From NCBI GenBank assembly GCA_958295665.1, contig OY282560.1, positions 269,987,315-270,051,314 of the forward strand: a DNA stretch of 64,000 nucleotides, read 5' to 3'. Within the stretch, counting starts at the first letter, position 1; every line of letters starts with the position of its first letter. The position numbers and the translations under genes are program-made. A model generated the notes under the pieces. The model did not search any database and was not told where the DNA came from. It saw only the letters and a program-made list of their open reading frames with translations. Below are positions 1 through 12,252 of the stretch, piece after piece. The DNA comes from Tipula vernalis. Its lineage: Eukaryota; Arthropoda; Insecta; Diptera; Tipulidae.

Positions 1-1971
1 TTTCTTATTCCAATTTAATTAAATCGCTGTTGTTGTTAACAAACTTAAAAAAAATTCTACTCGAACATAAAAAAACTACTATTTTGTAATTTAACATTTT
101 GCAATTACTTTTATATTGATAGTCGAAATAATATAATGAAAAAGAAACTAAGTACGAGTACACACAAAAATAAATAAAAAATTAATTCTATTATTATAGC
201 AGTAAAACTTCGAAAACAATTCGAAAATAAAGTTTCATTTGAAATTAATTGAAATTCAATATTTTTAGAAATAAAATAAAATAAAACAAATGGCATACAC
301 ATGCGACTATGTACATATAATAATCAATTCAACTTCAACAACAACAAAAATAAATCAATTCAAATTCAATTACTTACGATAGTAAAAAGAAAATGTTACA
401 GTTGTGGTACTGACACACTAATTATAGATCTAATTAAAGAAAACCAAATTTCGTTTACCTAAATTATATTTTGTGTTGTTTTTATTTAAATCGATGAAAA
501 TGTCAATCAAAAACTATTCATCTGTTAAAATTGTTTGTTTTGTTACACAGTGGCACATGTTTATGTACTTTGCAAAATGGGAAATGTTTTAGTCGTTTGC
601 CAATTTTTCTATGTATTTTGTTTTAATTTGTATTTCCGCAAATCAACAAAATACAATGCTAAACAAAAATACATACATCCTGTCGAATTGTTGTTTTAGT
701 ACCGATTAATTTTTTTTTTTTGTTTTTTTACCCAAATAGATTGAGATCATTTAGAATTGAACCGAAAATGTAAACAATATAAATGCAAGCAATTTTGCAG
801 TTGTTCCGGAAAATTGATATTGGAACGAATGTTTTTGAACTGACAGAATTCAATAACGATGAATCAGTGTTTCAAATAAGTTTAACTAAAAATCGATTAT
901 TGTTCACGTGAATTTGAACAAGTATTTGGCAAATTAATTTAATTGTTCTTGGCAATTTGGTTTATTTTGTAATAAGGTAATGTCAATTAAATAATTGAAT
1001 GTCGAACATGTGCATTATGTCGAGGTTACATTTACATGTCTCGGTGCTGTTTCTTCGCGTCTTCTTCAAATTCTTAAGCAATTACAAATCTGCAATAAAT
1101 GTCTGAAGCATACTGCCCTTAAGTCAAGTGATAATGGGACATTTTAAAACTTGAACTCATGATGTTAACCTACTACTGAAAGCTGGCATATTTATGCCGC
1201 CCAAACCGAGATACAAAAACAAAGAAACCAAGAGAATTTTAATGGGAGCGTGTCATGGGGTTGGGTGCCAACAGGAATCATCGGTTGTGGTTTGCGAAAG
1301 TGAGATTTCGATACGCGCCCCGTATCATGATTTCAAGAGATTCGTCAAAAAGTAAGATTTTGATAAAAGTAAGATTTTGAGAATTCGATACGCTCCCATT
1401 TGAATCATGCCACTGTTTTCAATCTATACGAGTACTACAACAATCAAAGTTCGGGAAACAAATTTTAAACGAGGAGGGGCCAAATCTTGCAGTCACTTTG
1501 TGGGAGGTACCGCATTCCCACTAAGAAGAAGTCTTATGGGGCAATTGTGTATGAAAATGCGATGGCTGCGGTGAATGATGAATAAAAAAAAACCAACTCT
1601 AGCAAAGTTAAATTCAATTTTTATTTAAATTTGTAATTTCACGAGTAATTTGTAGTTTGATGTTTCTTGTTCAATCGCCAAAATAAAAAGAGAGTGATTT
1701 AAGCTTTTACCAAACTAAGCTGGACCAATAATTTTGCTAAATTTAGTAAAGGAAATTTGTATGGCAACATTCAAAATTTGCGCAGTTATATTATTGCTAC
1801 TAAATTTGCATCGATCGCACTCTTCTTATTAACAACCTATTACAATTAAAAATTACGATTGACATCCTGGGTTTGAGTTGACATTAATAGTATTGTTTAC
1901 ATAATTTGGAGTAAAGACTTTAATTTACAAAGATAAGTATTAATTATAATTAATAAAATAATAACCATAAT
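1..1971. other. AT-rich stretch without a recognisable gene
   Basis: No open frame here resembles a known protein; the longest is a hydrophobic AT-derived frame. The only structure I see is an 11-bp perfect inverted pair (AATGGGAGCGT at 1241-1251, its complement at 1390-1400) around repeated AGTAAGATTTTGA words, possibly a small MITE remnant. The stretch ends at the target duplication of the BEL/Pao element. Confidence 0.6.
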
Positions 1972-1976
1972 CTTAA

Positions 1977-2566
1977 TGTTCAAGATTCATTTACATAAAA
2001 TAAATATTTTTTTTTTTTTTGTAACATAAATAATTGATGCTACCTAGAAATAAATTAATAAAAATAGAATTAAAATAGAAATTTACAATTTAAATCAAAG
2101 TATACTTACGTTAATGCATCGATATTGTTACGTCGGTGAACTCCCCTGAAAATTAAAATAATTATAAGTTTGATAATAGAAAATTGTTTTAACAAGGATA
2201 AAGATTAAATTATATAAATGTACTTAACTTAAGATTCCATTAGATCAAACACAATTGTTTTATAAATTTAAATGTTATAACTTGTACACAGAATGGACAA
2301 CTTGTATTTGAATTGAAGAAATCAAATTTTATTGTTTATACATTTTTAGTACAATTTTGGTAATGAGAAAACCAGTAAAAATTACAAATACAAGGGTGAC
2401 AATATTTTGTGTGTCAAGTGTTGTTAAGTTTTTTGATGAGTAGTAATATTCCTATTCCTTTTCATCATCCGAGCTGTCAACACGTACATATGTATAAATA
2501 AAGTTTTTTTTATGTGAATGGTTGATGTAAAACATTTAATTAATATATTATTATTGTAATTTAACA
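1977..2566 (+). repeat. 5' LTR of BEL/Pao element 1
   Basis: This 590-bp segment matches 8368-8958 almost base for base, differing by about 11 substitutions or small indels. It has TG...CA termini and lies just inside the CTTAA duplication. Confidence 0.95.
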
Positions 2567-2575
2567 TCAAAATTT

Positions 2576-2594
2576 TGGTGCCGAAACCCGGGAT
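2576..2594 (+). other. Primer-binding site complementary to tRNA-Phe
   Basis: TGGTGCCGAAACCCGGGAT starts 9 nt after the 5' LTR. It is the reverse complement of the conserved 3' end of eukaryotic tRNA-Phe, including CCA, as I know it (acceptor strand paired with GCCGAAA). It marks the minus-strand cDNA priming site. Confidence 0.8.
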
Positions 2595-2872
2595 ATATTA
2601 AAAAAAAATATAAAATTTAAGTGTAACAAAAAAATTCATTACCGTATTTTTACATGTGGTACAGTGTTATAAGAAAGTTTGTTAGACCGTAAAAAAAAAG
2701 TTGCCATCTTGTAATTTCAATTTTTTGTGGCGTGATTATTACAAAAGTAACGGTAATATACCATTAGTTAATCCGATTTAAGACTAATAAACATTAATTT
2801 AAATTAAAAATAAGTGTAGGGCATCTAAAAATCAAGTGATTGTCGTGAACTGTGAACAATAAAAAATAAAAA

Positions 2873-4330
2873 ATGGATAGATGTATTCGTTTACGTGATC
2901 GTGCTGTCGGGCAAATAAAAGCGATTTGTGCGTTCGCTAAAACAATTAAAAATAGCATGGAACTCAGTGCATTGCAACTTCGATATACTGCTTTATACAA
3001 TTATTATCAAAACTATAATGATATGGAGATAGAGCTACACGGTTTTGAAACTTACGTATCTATTCAAGACAAAATAGACATACTTTATTTTGAAGCTCAT
3101 GAATTATTAGAGGAAGCAATATTTGCACGTACCGGAAAATTAGTTTCAAATGCCAATACTAGCAGCGAGATTAATTAAACGTTAGGTGAATTTGTGGAAC
3201 AACAAAAAACTTTTTACGAAGGCGTTAAAATATCAAATTCAGTGCACATTCCAAAATTAAATATCGAACCTTTCACGGGAGATTACAAGCTACCGTCCGA
3301 GACATTTTTATCAGTGCTGTTGAGAACAATTCCAAACTAACAGGTGTACACAAATTACAACTGTTAAAGTCAGTGTTACGAGGTGAAGCCGCAGCGTTGT
3401 TAAGACATATGTATTACAACAACAGAAGATAATTATCAGGAAGCATGGAAAAAGCTTGAAAGTAGGTACAATAAATCCAAATCAATAGTAGCAGAATTGA
3501 TACAAACGTTTTTGGATCAAAAATTGTGTGTTCGGGCCAATTGTAAGGATTTGCGAAAAATGTGTGATCAGTCCGATGAAGTCATACGAGCTCTTCGTGC
3601 TTTGGGTGCAGAAAATGAAACACGAGATCCATGGTTAATCCACATTCTTCTAAGCAAAATTGATGATGATTCGAGGCACATGTGGGCAAAAGCAACCGTA
3701 AACAATCAATATCCAAAGTTTGAAGAATTTTTAGAATTTCTAAACAACAGGTGTGATGCGTTGGAATCTTGTTTATCTGTAGAAACGAAATCCGCTCCAA
3801 AGATAGTTCCACAAAGAAGGTCAACACAGGCGTTTGCTGTCGAAACATACAAGGTTAGTTGCATAAATTGTAAAGAAGATCACTATTTGTATAAATGCCC
3901 AAGGTTCAAAAATTTGGATTTAACATCGCGATTAGAATTTGTGAAGGATAAAAATTTATGTCAAAATTGTTTACGGAAAGGTCACTTTGCAATTCATTGC
4001 AACTTCAAATCAAGTTGTTTGATTTGTCATAAAAGACATCATTCACTTTTGCATCCAATAGATGAAATGCCTAATCGAAGCATGCATCCTGCTTATTCCA
4101 GTAATCACTTGTCTGTACCATTCACAAGTGAACATGTTTCGATGGACTCAAATGCAAGTAGAGCAGCAAACAATAATCTAGCTTCATTAATACACCCGTG
4201 TACCAATCAGTTATCATCAAAAGTGCCGACATCGAACGAAGTTCCAACTTCAAGTACTGCAAATGATTTTACATCAACACACACCACTTCACAACATTGT
4301 ATATCAAATAATAAGAGTGTACCTACTGTC
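2873..4330 (+). pseudogene. gag of BEL/Pao element 1 (broken)
   Basis: Gag forms the particle that packages element RNA. The frame opens at the ATG at 2873 (MDRCIRLRDRAVGQIKAICA), 279 nt after the primer site. It stops at a TAA at 3176-3178, shifts frame near 3290 and shifts back near 3420, then runs open from 3497. Three Cys/His zinc-knuckle-like boxes sit at 3860-3898 (CINCKEDHYLYKC), 3959-4000 (CQNCLRKGHFAIHC) and 4016-4054 (CLICHKRHHSLLH), the usual BEL/Pao arrangement. A Ser/Thr-rich linker leads to the protease in the same frame. As it stands, no full gag can be translated. Confidence 0.88.
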
Positions 4331-7300
4331 ATGTTATTACCTACTGCTATTATAAATGTTCAATCACGCAGTGGACAATTCCAACCAGCTCGTATATTAC
4401 TAGATTCGGGATCGCAATCGAATTTTATCACCGAATCTTGTATTCAACGCCTTGGCCTATTAAGAACTAAATCAAACATAGCAATTTAAGGCCTTGCATC
4501 TGTTCCGGCAGCAACAACGAAAGGAAAAGTAAAACTTATCCTTAATTCACGAGTAAATAATCATTACTCTATACACATGACAACACATATTGTAAAAAAT
4601 ATCACAGGTAATTTACCTGCAACGGATTTTAAAATACCACAAGTTTTATCAGATAATATCGAACTAGCAGATCCATATTTCAATCGCTCGAGTATTATCG
4701 ATATATTAATTGGAATTGAATACTTTTTCGAAATTCTTGGAACTCGTCAACAAATAATACCAGGCTTACCAGTATTGCAAGAATCGAAATTTGGATGGCT
4801 GGTTGCTGGTCAGATAATCCAACAACATTCTAATAATGACATATCATTGCCTTTGTTTTCAATAGATGCCGAGTTCAATAATGACGCTACTCAAGATTTA
4901 CTAAAAAGATTCAGGGAAATTGAGGAGGTTCCCAATATAGCTGTTCAATTAGAAAAGTCAGACGAATGTGAAATTTTTTACAACTCAACAACAGAAAAAT
5001 TTTTAGATGGAAGATATCAGGTTCGTTTACCATTTAAAACACCACGTATTCAATTGGGAGAATCATTTAATAACGCAAGGCGTCGTTTGTTCAATATGGA
5101 AAAGAGATTTACAAATAATTCTGAGTTGTACAACCACTATAAACAGTTTATCGACGAATATAAGGAATTAGGCCACATGCACGAAGTAAGGTGGATTGAT
5201 TTACCTGCAGATGATAGTCAAAAATATTTTTTACCTCACCACGCTGTTATGAAGGATAGCTCTACAACTAAACTTAGAGTTGTATTCGACGCATCGTGTA
5301 AAACATCAAATTTAATATCGTTGAATGAAGCATTACATGTTGGGCCTAAAATTCAACGCGATTTAGTCACAATTTTATTGAAATTTCGCATACATCAAAT
5401 CGCTTTCGTTGCTGACATAGCAAAAATGTATCGCCAAATTCGCATACATCCCGCTGATAAACCTTATCAGCTTATTCTTTGGCGTGGACGGAAATTTGAA
5501 AATTTATATGCTTGACACTGTCACTTATGGCCTAGCTAGTGCACCGTATTTGGCAGTACGTACGTTAAAAGCTATTGCCGAAGAATATATGTTCAAATAT
5601 CCTGAAGAATCAACAATCATTAATACTGATTTTTACGTTGACGACTTACTTTCCGGTGCGGACTCAATTGATAAGGCTAATCAATTAAAAATTAACATAA
5701 TGAAAATTCTGGAAAGTCGAGGTATGCATTTACGCAAGTGGAGATCTAACTCCAAAGAGTTCTTGCAAACATTCACAAAATCAGAAATACAAAGCATTCC
5801 CAAATTAATCGAAGAAGAAAAAAGTTTGAAAACCCTTGGTATGTTGTATGATTCACAAGCAGACTTGTTTACATTTATGGTAAACTTGAAACCAGCTGAA
5901 AACTGGACAAAACGGAAAATATTGTCAGAGATTTCACGAATCTATGATCCTCTCGGTTGGCTCTCTCCCATCATTGTAATGTTTAAAGTATTTCTACAAC
6001 AATTATGGATCCAACGTATTGATTGGGATTCGTCATTTCCAGTCAAACTAAAAGAAGCATTCGAACGCATGTACAGCCAGTTAATTCATGTCAATAAAAT
6101 AAAAATTCCTCGACGTTATTTTGATCATTATCAACCAACACAATTTCAATTACACGCCTTCTCAGACGCTTCTGAAAAGGCCTACGGTTGTGTAGTATAT
6201 ATCCGATATGAGAATCCTAATGGTACTATTAATACATCATTTGTTTGTGCCAAGAGTAAAGTTGCTCCAATAAACCAAATCAGCCTACTTAGATTGGAGC
6301 TCTGTGCTGCGTTTCTAATGTGCAAATTAGTGAAATATATTAAATCTGAAATTTTTACAAGTGAAGAGATTCAAATATTTGCATGGGTTGACTCAATGGT
6401 AGTATTACATTGGTTATCCGACGTACCGCGAAGATGGAAAAATTTCATTGCGAATCGAACAGCAAAAATGCTTGAAATAATTCCCAACATGCATTGGAAT
6501 CATGTTCCTTCAAAACAAAACCCAGCAGATATTATTTCACGAGGCATTCACCCCAATAAATTAGCAGATACTGAAATATGGTGGAATGGACCACCATGGT
6601 TAATCAAAGATGTCACCCATTGGCCAAACACAAATAGACATGTAGACAAAATTGATAATTCCGTACTTGAAGCTCGGCAAAATGTTTTACATACAGTACT
6701 AGATGATCAACAAAGTGAAATTTGCAAATTATTAGAAAACGTTTCATCCTGGTTTAAAATTAGACGAATTGTAGTGATTATGCTGCGATTTTGTAAACGA
6801 TCAATCAAATCAAATTTACGAATGCTAGGTCCTATAGTAGTAAATGAACTTGTACGTGCTGAAGTGATAATTATTCGAGAAGTTCAGAAGTTTGCATTTA
6901 GCCAAGAAATTAAAGCTATTCAAAACAAGAAGCCACTGGAAAATAAATCTAGGCTATTAGGATTAGATCCATTTATCGATGATGAGGGTGTTGTTCGAGT
7001 AGGAGGACGCCTTAAGAATTCTCATTTAAAGTTTTCTGCGAAACATCCTGTTATCTTACCACAACATAAAATCAATGAGCTGATTATTCGTGAAATGCAC
7101 GTATCACATCTTCATGCTGGTTTACGCCTTCTTTTAAACACTATTCGACAAAGATTTTGGATGATCAATGCTCGCCGTACAGTAAAGAAACTAATAAATC
7201 AATGCATTGTTTGCATCAAACATCGAGCTGTAACATCTACTCAAAAGATGGGCGATCTTCCAGCATCCAGAGTATTAGAACACCGTCCGTTTTTGAATGT

Positions 7301-8210
7301 TGGAATAGACAATGCTGGTCCAGTATACGTTAAATCAAGTTCATCTCGAAACGCGAGAATGGATAAGGCATATCTTACACTATTTGTATGCCTAGCTGTC
7401 AAAGCAGTTCATATAGAACTGGTTAGCAACATGACATCAGAAGCATTCCTAGCTGCTTTGAAACGATTTATGGCACGTCGTGGTATTCCGGGAAACATAT
7501 ATTGTGACAATGGATCCAATTTTATAGCAGCCAGTAAAGAATTGAAGACGTTACATAGCGAGCTGCTGTTGCAATTTAAATCTAATAATACCTCGATATT
7601 TTGTTTAAAAAATCATATTAATTTTCATTTTAGTCCACCCACAGGGGCACATTTTGAAGGTCTTTGGGAGGCTTCTATTAAGTCAACAAAATATCACATG
7701 AAGAGAATTCTAAATAATGTGAAGTTAACATTTGAAGAGATGACAACCTTAACCACACAAATTGAGTCGATTTTAAATTCTCGTCCGTTGTATTGCATTA
7801 CAGACGATGTTACGGAACTACAAATCCTGACTCCTGGTCATTTTTTAATTGGCGAAGCTCTGACCGCAATTCCAGAGCCACAGTTAGATCATATTAAGGA
7901 ATCAAAATTAAGTCGATGGCAAAACATACAAAAACGTGTACAGGGCTTTTGGAAAAGCTGGCGTATTGATTACTTGCATACGCTACAAGAACGAGTAAAG
8001 TGGAAGACACACTGCATCGAGTTTAAAGTTAACGATGTCGTACTACTGAAGAACGATAACTTATCTCCAAACCAATGGCCATTTGGTATCATTACACGAG
8101 TACACCCAGGTAAAGATGACGTCGTAAGGGTAGTTACAATCAAATGTAATAATAGAGAGTATGTGAGACCAATTGTTAAATTAGTAAGGTTACCAGTTAG
8201 AATAGAATAA
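4331..8210 (+). pseudogene. pol of BEL/Pao element 1: protease, RT, RNase H, integrase (broken)
   Basis: Domains in order: aspartic protease with LLDSGSQSNFI near 4397-4430; reverse transcriptase with YFLPHHAVMKD near 5222 and FYVDDLLSG near 5632; RNase H with LHAFSDASEKAYGCVVY near 6150; integrase with an HHCC finger near 7098-7230; DDE residues in VGIDNAGP (about 7300), IYCDNGSNFI (about 7498) and HFEGLWEASIKS (about 7651); and a C-terminal domain (SRWQNIQKRVQGFWKSW) ending in HPGKDDVVRVV. A TAA at 4487-4489 separates protease from RT, and a small indel near 5505 shifts the frame just upstream of the YVDD block. From 5484 to 8210 the frame is open for about 900 codons. Confidence 0.92.
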
Positions 8211-8358
8211 TAAAGTCAACTCATTCAGTATATTAAATTAAATTTATTAATTTTTAATTTTTTGTTGTTAGCATCACATGTTACAAAAAATCTAATCTAT
8301 TTTAAAATTTCTAATATTTTGTTAAGTAATTTATTTATTAAAATAAATTCCTTAACGC

Positions 8359-8367
8359 GGGGGAAAA
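8359..8367 (+). other. Polypurine tract of BEL/Pao element 1
   Basis: GGGGGAAAA abuts the 3' LTR, the position expected for the plus-strand DNA primer. The 148 bp between the pol stop and this tract are AT-rich and hold no gene. Confidence 0.75.
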
Positions 8368-8958
8368 TGTTCAAGATTCATTTACATAAAATAAATATTT
8401 CTTTTTTTTTTTTGTAACATAAATAATTAATGCTACCTAGAAATAAAAAAAATAAAAATAGAATTAAAATAGAAATTTACAATTTAAATCAAAGTATACT
8501 TACGTTAATGCATCGATATTGTTACGTCGGTGAACTCCCCTGAAAATTAAAATAATTATAAGTTTGATAATAGAAAATTGTTTTAACAAGGATAAAGATT
8601 AAATTATATAAATGTACTTTACTTAAGATTCCATTAGATCAAACACAATTGTTTTATAAATTTAAATGCTATAACTTGTACACAGAATGCACAACTTGTA
8701 TTTGAATTGAAGAAATCAAATTTTATTGTTTATACATTTTTAGTACAATTTTGGTAATGAGAAAACCAGTAAAAATTACAAATACAAGGGTGATAATATT
8801 TTGTGTGTCAAGTGTTGTTAAGTTTTTTGATGTAGTAATATTCCTATTCCTTTTCATCATCCGAGCTGTCAACACGTACATATGTATAAATAAAGTTTTT
8901 ATTATGTGAATGGTTGATGTAAAACATTTAATTAATATATTTTTATTGTAATTTAACA
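8368..8958 (+). repeat. 3' LTR of BEL/Pao element 1
   Basis: This 591-bp copy of 1977-2566 has the same TG...CA ends and is followed directly by CTTAA. Confidence 0.95.
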
Positions 8959-9073
8959 CTTAATATGTTCTATTTTTTAGGATAAATAGTTTAATCAAAT
9001 ACATTGATGGAATCAAATCAACAGATTTATAAATATTAGATATTTATTAATCCAAAATTGGTTTTATTTATTT

Positions 9074-9367
9074 TTAGCTGTGCTGATCTACATACAGCGA
9101 CGGGTGTAGCAGCAAATAATTATGAATACAAACAGCCATATCCCAGAAGATTATTAGATACTCCAAATCCATTTTTAATTATCTTTGTCCCGAGCACGAT
9201 GCGTTACTGAGAATGCATTTTTAATGTTAGTCGCACGATGTTTAGTATTAAATACCAAAATCAATATGCTTCCAGAAAATGTTGAGAAAATTGTGTTAGT
9301 TACTACAGCTCTACATAATTTTATTAAATTAAACGACAAGGCAAAAAAATACCCAGAACGTTATTGA
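9074..9367 (+). pseudogene. PIF/Harbinger transposase, C-terminal remnant
   Basis: DDE transposase of the HARBI1-like family. The conserved C-terminal block is visible: KQPYPRRLL near 9131, then after a frameshift near 9180 LSRARCVTENAFLMLVARC, followed by LPENVEKIVLVTTALHNFIK. The second half is an open stretch at 9185-9367. Nothing upstream of 9074 encodes the first catalytic aspartates, and the BEL/Pao element ends only about 110 bp upstream. No terminal repeats were found. The fragment is inactive. Confidence 0.75.
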
Positions 9368-9449
9368 TTGAAGGAATGACGTAACGGCATCCAAAATTAT
9401 TTGAATTAAAAATATATTTTTGACTATTTGCAGTTTTTTTTATTCATCC

Positions 9450-9650
9450 TGTAAAGCTTTCTTCACTTGTTCGTAATTTTAAATTTCAACATGGTCATCG
9501 TTGACATTTTTGCTATTTTGAACTTTATGGATTCTAAAAAATGTTGATCTGCTCGTCTGCTGAAGATTTGTATTTGTTTACCAATTTTGGCTAGAGTATC
9601 TATAAACACGTCGATGTGGGATTGTACCGGTTTGTTTTAGATGGTGTTAC
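9450..9650 (-). pseudogene. Possible MADF/Myb-like partner of the Harbinger remnant (3' part)
   Basis: The minus strand has an uninterrupted stretch reading VFIDTLAKIGKQIQIFSRRA and then DQHFLESIKFKIAKMSTMTM before a stop. It resembles the C-terminal tail of the MADF/BESS-type DNA-binding protein that PIF/Harbinger elements encode, and it is convergent with the transposase remnant, as in the two more complete Harbinger copies in this window. The match is from memory and short. It may be a chance open frame. Confidence 0.35.
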
Positions 9651-10172
9651 ATTTAACGGGGTTGATGCGCTATCCGAATAAAAAAGCGAGGAACTCGACC
9701 ATTCGTCTTCAATTATCAATTTCTCCAGGCCAGCTATTTTCGAGTAGTATAAAATAATTCCACACGTAATTCTAAATAAATAAATATTGTCGTGCCCTCG
9801 GTTTTTTATTCAATGCCGGCGACCCGGACGACTGATCAATTTTTTTCTTTATTAGCTGAGATATGTCCATTTCGGTTTTGTTAAATAAATGGAATTGAAA
9901 ATTAAAACAACATATGTAGTATTATTTTATTACCCATCAACACCAAATTTGTCATAAATATTTTTCCATATGTCAGAAATATTTTAAGTTTTCAATATTT
10001 CGAAACGCTCTTCAAGCGAAAACATGATTGTTTCGTGACGCGGAATATCAGACTGACGAGTTATCAAAATTTAAAGTAAATCGTTCCAAAAAAGTGTTGC
10101 CATGTCATATGATTTAAAAACAAACCAATAGCTGGACCGCCCTTTATATAAAAGTGAGTGTTTGTATTCATG
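9651..10172. other. Spacer, nothing recognised
   Basis: AT-rich DNA between the Harbinger remnant and the Tc1 element. I see no gene, terminal repeat or array. Confidence 0.5.
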
Positions 10173-10174
10173 TA

Positions 10175-10202
10175 CAGTACCGAGAATAGAAAGTGCAACA
10201 CC
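10175..10202 (+). repeat. Tc1 terminal inverted repeat, left
   Basis: Begins CAGTACCGAGAATAGAAAGT; the complement is at 11740-11767 with 27 of 28 bases equal. Confidence 0.92.
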
Positions 10203-10489
10203 CATAAAAACACACAAAAAGATGTATTTTGCCAATTCGACGCACGTGTAAAAAAACAATTGTTTTAGAAGTTGTTCTTTGTAATATAACACACATTTTA
10301 TGGAAAAACAAAATTTCATGATAAATGGTTTCAGTGTTTTTAAAGCCATTATAATTGTTTAGCATTTTTCAGGTGAAATTAAATTTCAGTTCCAAGAACA
10401 GGTAATAAATGTTGAGTCACTTTTTATTCTAGTTTTTTTAATTTTTACGATAAAGAGGTGTCTAACGAAGTAATAAAATGTATATTTAA

Positions 10490-11558
10490 TATTTGGTTGC
10501 CCCGCCTTTGTTGGCAATAACAGCTGTAATCCTAGTTGGCATGGAGTCAATTAAATCTTGCAGGTACTCGAGGGTCAGTTCTTTATACCACACTTCTTCA
10601 ATTATTGAATTGAGTTTTTTGGATGCCCCATTACGTGCCAAATGTTTTCAATGGGGTTCAAATCCGGTGAATTTCCAGGCCAACCCAATGTGGGAATTAG
10701 CTTTTTCAACAGAAAATCTTTAACCTGAAGAGAAGTAATAATAATTAATTTTTTCTTATTTTTATTGTCTTAAATATACTATAAAATTAGTAAATGAAAA
10801 AATAATAATGCTTACCGTTTTTGCTCGATGACAAGGGGTGGAGTCATCTTGAAAAAATAACAGACTAAGCACTCAAGAAATGCATTTCAATGGAAGGGAG
10901 CAAAAATCCTTTAAGATTTTTTGTAGACTTCTGTGTTCACAGTTCGTTTAATAAAGGCCATTTCTACCATTCTGTGATAACAAAAACATCCCTAAATCAT
11001 TTGGTCCGCTGGAAGCTTCACTTTTTTTTCAACCACTGATCGGTCAGACGTTCGCCGGATTTCCGCCTACCGTACTGGATTCCATCCGATCAAAAAAGGT
11101 TAAATTTACTCTCGTCGGAGAATATAACAGTTCACCACTGCTGTAGACTCCAACCAGCGAGATTCCGAGCCTATTCTAACCGTTTTTGTTTCATTTTGGT
11201 CGTAAGAAATGGTTTTTTTTTGCGGGGGACCTGGCCATATATCCTTTTTCCCGGAGTCGGTTACGAATCGTATGAACCCCGATTTCTCTGCCGGTTTCTG
11301 CGTTGAATTCAGCCCGAATATCCACAGCAGTTTTAAATCGATTGGCTCTTGACATTCTACTAATTTTGGAATCTTCTCGTGCAGTTGACTTTCTTTTTGG
11401 ACCTGTTTCCTTTTTGCGTTCCAGTTCACCGGTGGAATGATTTTTTTTTTTAAAAAACGGCTCACAGTCGAGTAATTGCATCCAATCTCAATAGCAATCT
11501 GCCTCGATGACATTTTTGGTGTCCCAGCCAATGCCAAAATTCGATTTCTCTGAGCCAT
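10490..11558 (-). pseudogene. Tc1 transposase with a GT-AG intron (frameshifted)
   Basis: Cut-and-paste DDE transposase. It starts MAQRNRILALAGTPKMSSRQ at 11558, followed by a helix-turn-helix (IAIEIGCNYSTVSRFLKK) and a linker with RADIRAEF-like residues and GREIGVHTIRNRLREKG. The catalytic core follows: first Asp in SDESKFNLF (about 11110), second in DDSTPCHRAKTV (about 10830), and Glu in SPDLNPIENIW (about 10640). Between the second and third catalytic blocks, 10725-10815 is a 91-bp interval with GTAAGC at its 5' end and CTTCTCTTCAG at its 3' end that restores the expected protein when removed, so it is a probable intron. Frameshifts sit at homopolymer runs near 11445 and 11215, and a stop truncates the C-terminus. 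Sequencing error at the runs cannot be excluded. Confidence 0.85.
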
Positions 11559-11739
11559 AGTTAGTTATGTGTACTTGGCCATTTTTAAACAAATTATAAT
11601 TTTAATAACTTTCTCGTGCGAATAATTATTTCAAACTAATTAAAAACGTAAAAAGCGATTGTATTTATACCCAAAAAATAAATCAGCCTCCTACGATAAT
11701 GACAAGGGGCAATTAGTACAATTTTACTTGAAAAATGTT

Positions 11740-11767
11740 GGTGTTGCACTTTCTATTCTCGTTACTG
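11740..11767 (-). repeat. Tc1 terminal inverted repeat, right
   Basis: Reverse complement begins CAGTAACGAGAATAGAAAGT. It is followed by the duplicated TA at 11768-11769. Confidence 0.92.
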
Positions 11768-11769
11768 TA

Positions 11770-12007
11770 TGTACGTTTGTATGTACATATATGATATTTA
11801 ACAAATCCACACGCGATGGTGATGGTAGGATGCCATGAAGGTACGATTGTATCGTATGATGTATGATGGTTATTATGTTATGGAGGTAAGATGATATAAT
11901 GGATGGCATGATGTATGATGGTGTGATGCTACGATGATGTGATGGAATGATGGTACAATGGTTCGACGGTACTACGGTATGATCGTACCATCGATGGTTT
12001 AATGGTA
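11770..12007. repeat. Degenerate ATGGT/ATGATGG simple repeat
   Basis: A run of diverged TACGATGATGTGATGG-like words without a fixed period. The same words resume at 12786-12850, so the foldback element inserted inside one array. Confidence 0.7.
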
Positions 12008-12252
12008 TACTTTTTTAATTTTTGTTGAATGTTAATTAATTCTTGTAATTTCTAAATATGCTACCGGTCTTACGACACTTTTAAATGTGTTTTTTTTTTT
12101 TATTAACACGTAGAAACATTTTAGTATTTACGAACGGTAAATTCAACGAAAACCGGCTAATAGACAGAATTCTATTTATTTAATTTTTAATTTAATATGT
12201 TCCGAAGATTGTAAGAGAATTCAATCCAGTTTAGTTCGAAATGAGCTTATCG

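Larger units (their letters stand above)
1977..8958 (+). mobile_element. BEL/Pao LTR retrotransposon, nearly full length, coding frame broken
   Basis: The two LTRs (about 590 bp) start TGTTC and end AACA and are flanked by a perfect 5-bp duplication CTTAA (1972-1976 and 8959-8963), the usual BEL/Pao size. Internal order is primer-binding site, gag with zinc knuckles, aspartic protease, reverse transcriptase, RNase H, integrase, then a purine tract. I count about 11 differences between the LTRs, around 2%, so the insertion is fairly recent. The single gag-pol frame carries two in-frame stops and at least three frameshifts. No envelope gene follows integrase. Confidence 0.95.
10175..11767 (-). 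mobile_element. Tc1-type DNA transposon, 1.6 kb, transposase broken
   Basis: Terminal inverted repeats of 28 bp (10175-10202 and 11740-11767; one mismatch) start CAGTA and are flanked by TA on both sides (10173-10174, 11768-11769), the Tc1/mariner target duplication. The 1593-bp length fits the superfamily. One transposase gene lies on the minus strand. Confidence 0.93.

Noticed and set aside
111..302. Hydrophobic 63-codon minus-strand frame
   Set aside because: T/A-rich composition gives Phe/Leu/Ile runs; there is no start context, motif or neighbour.
10493..10723. Plus-strand open frame of 76 codons
   Set aside because: It is the antisense of the Tc1 transposase C-terminus, whose minus-strand reading has SPDLNPIENIW.
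11724..11909. Minus-strand frame over the ATGGT repeat
   Set aside because: Low-complexity repeat translation without a motif.
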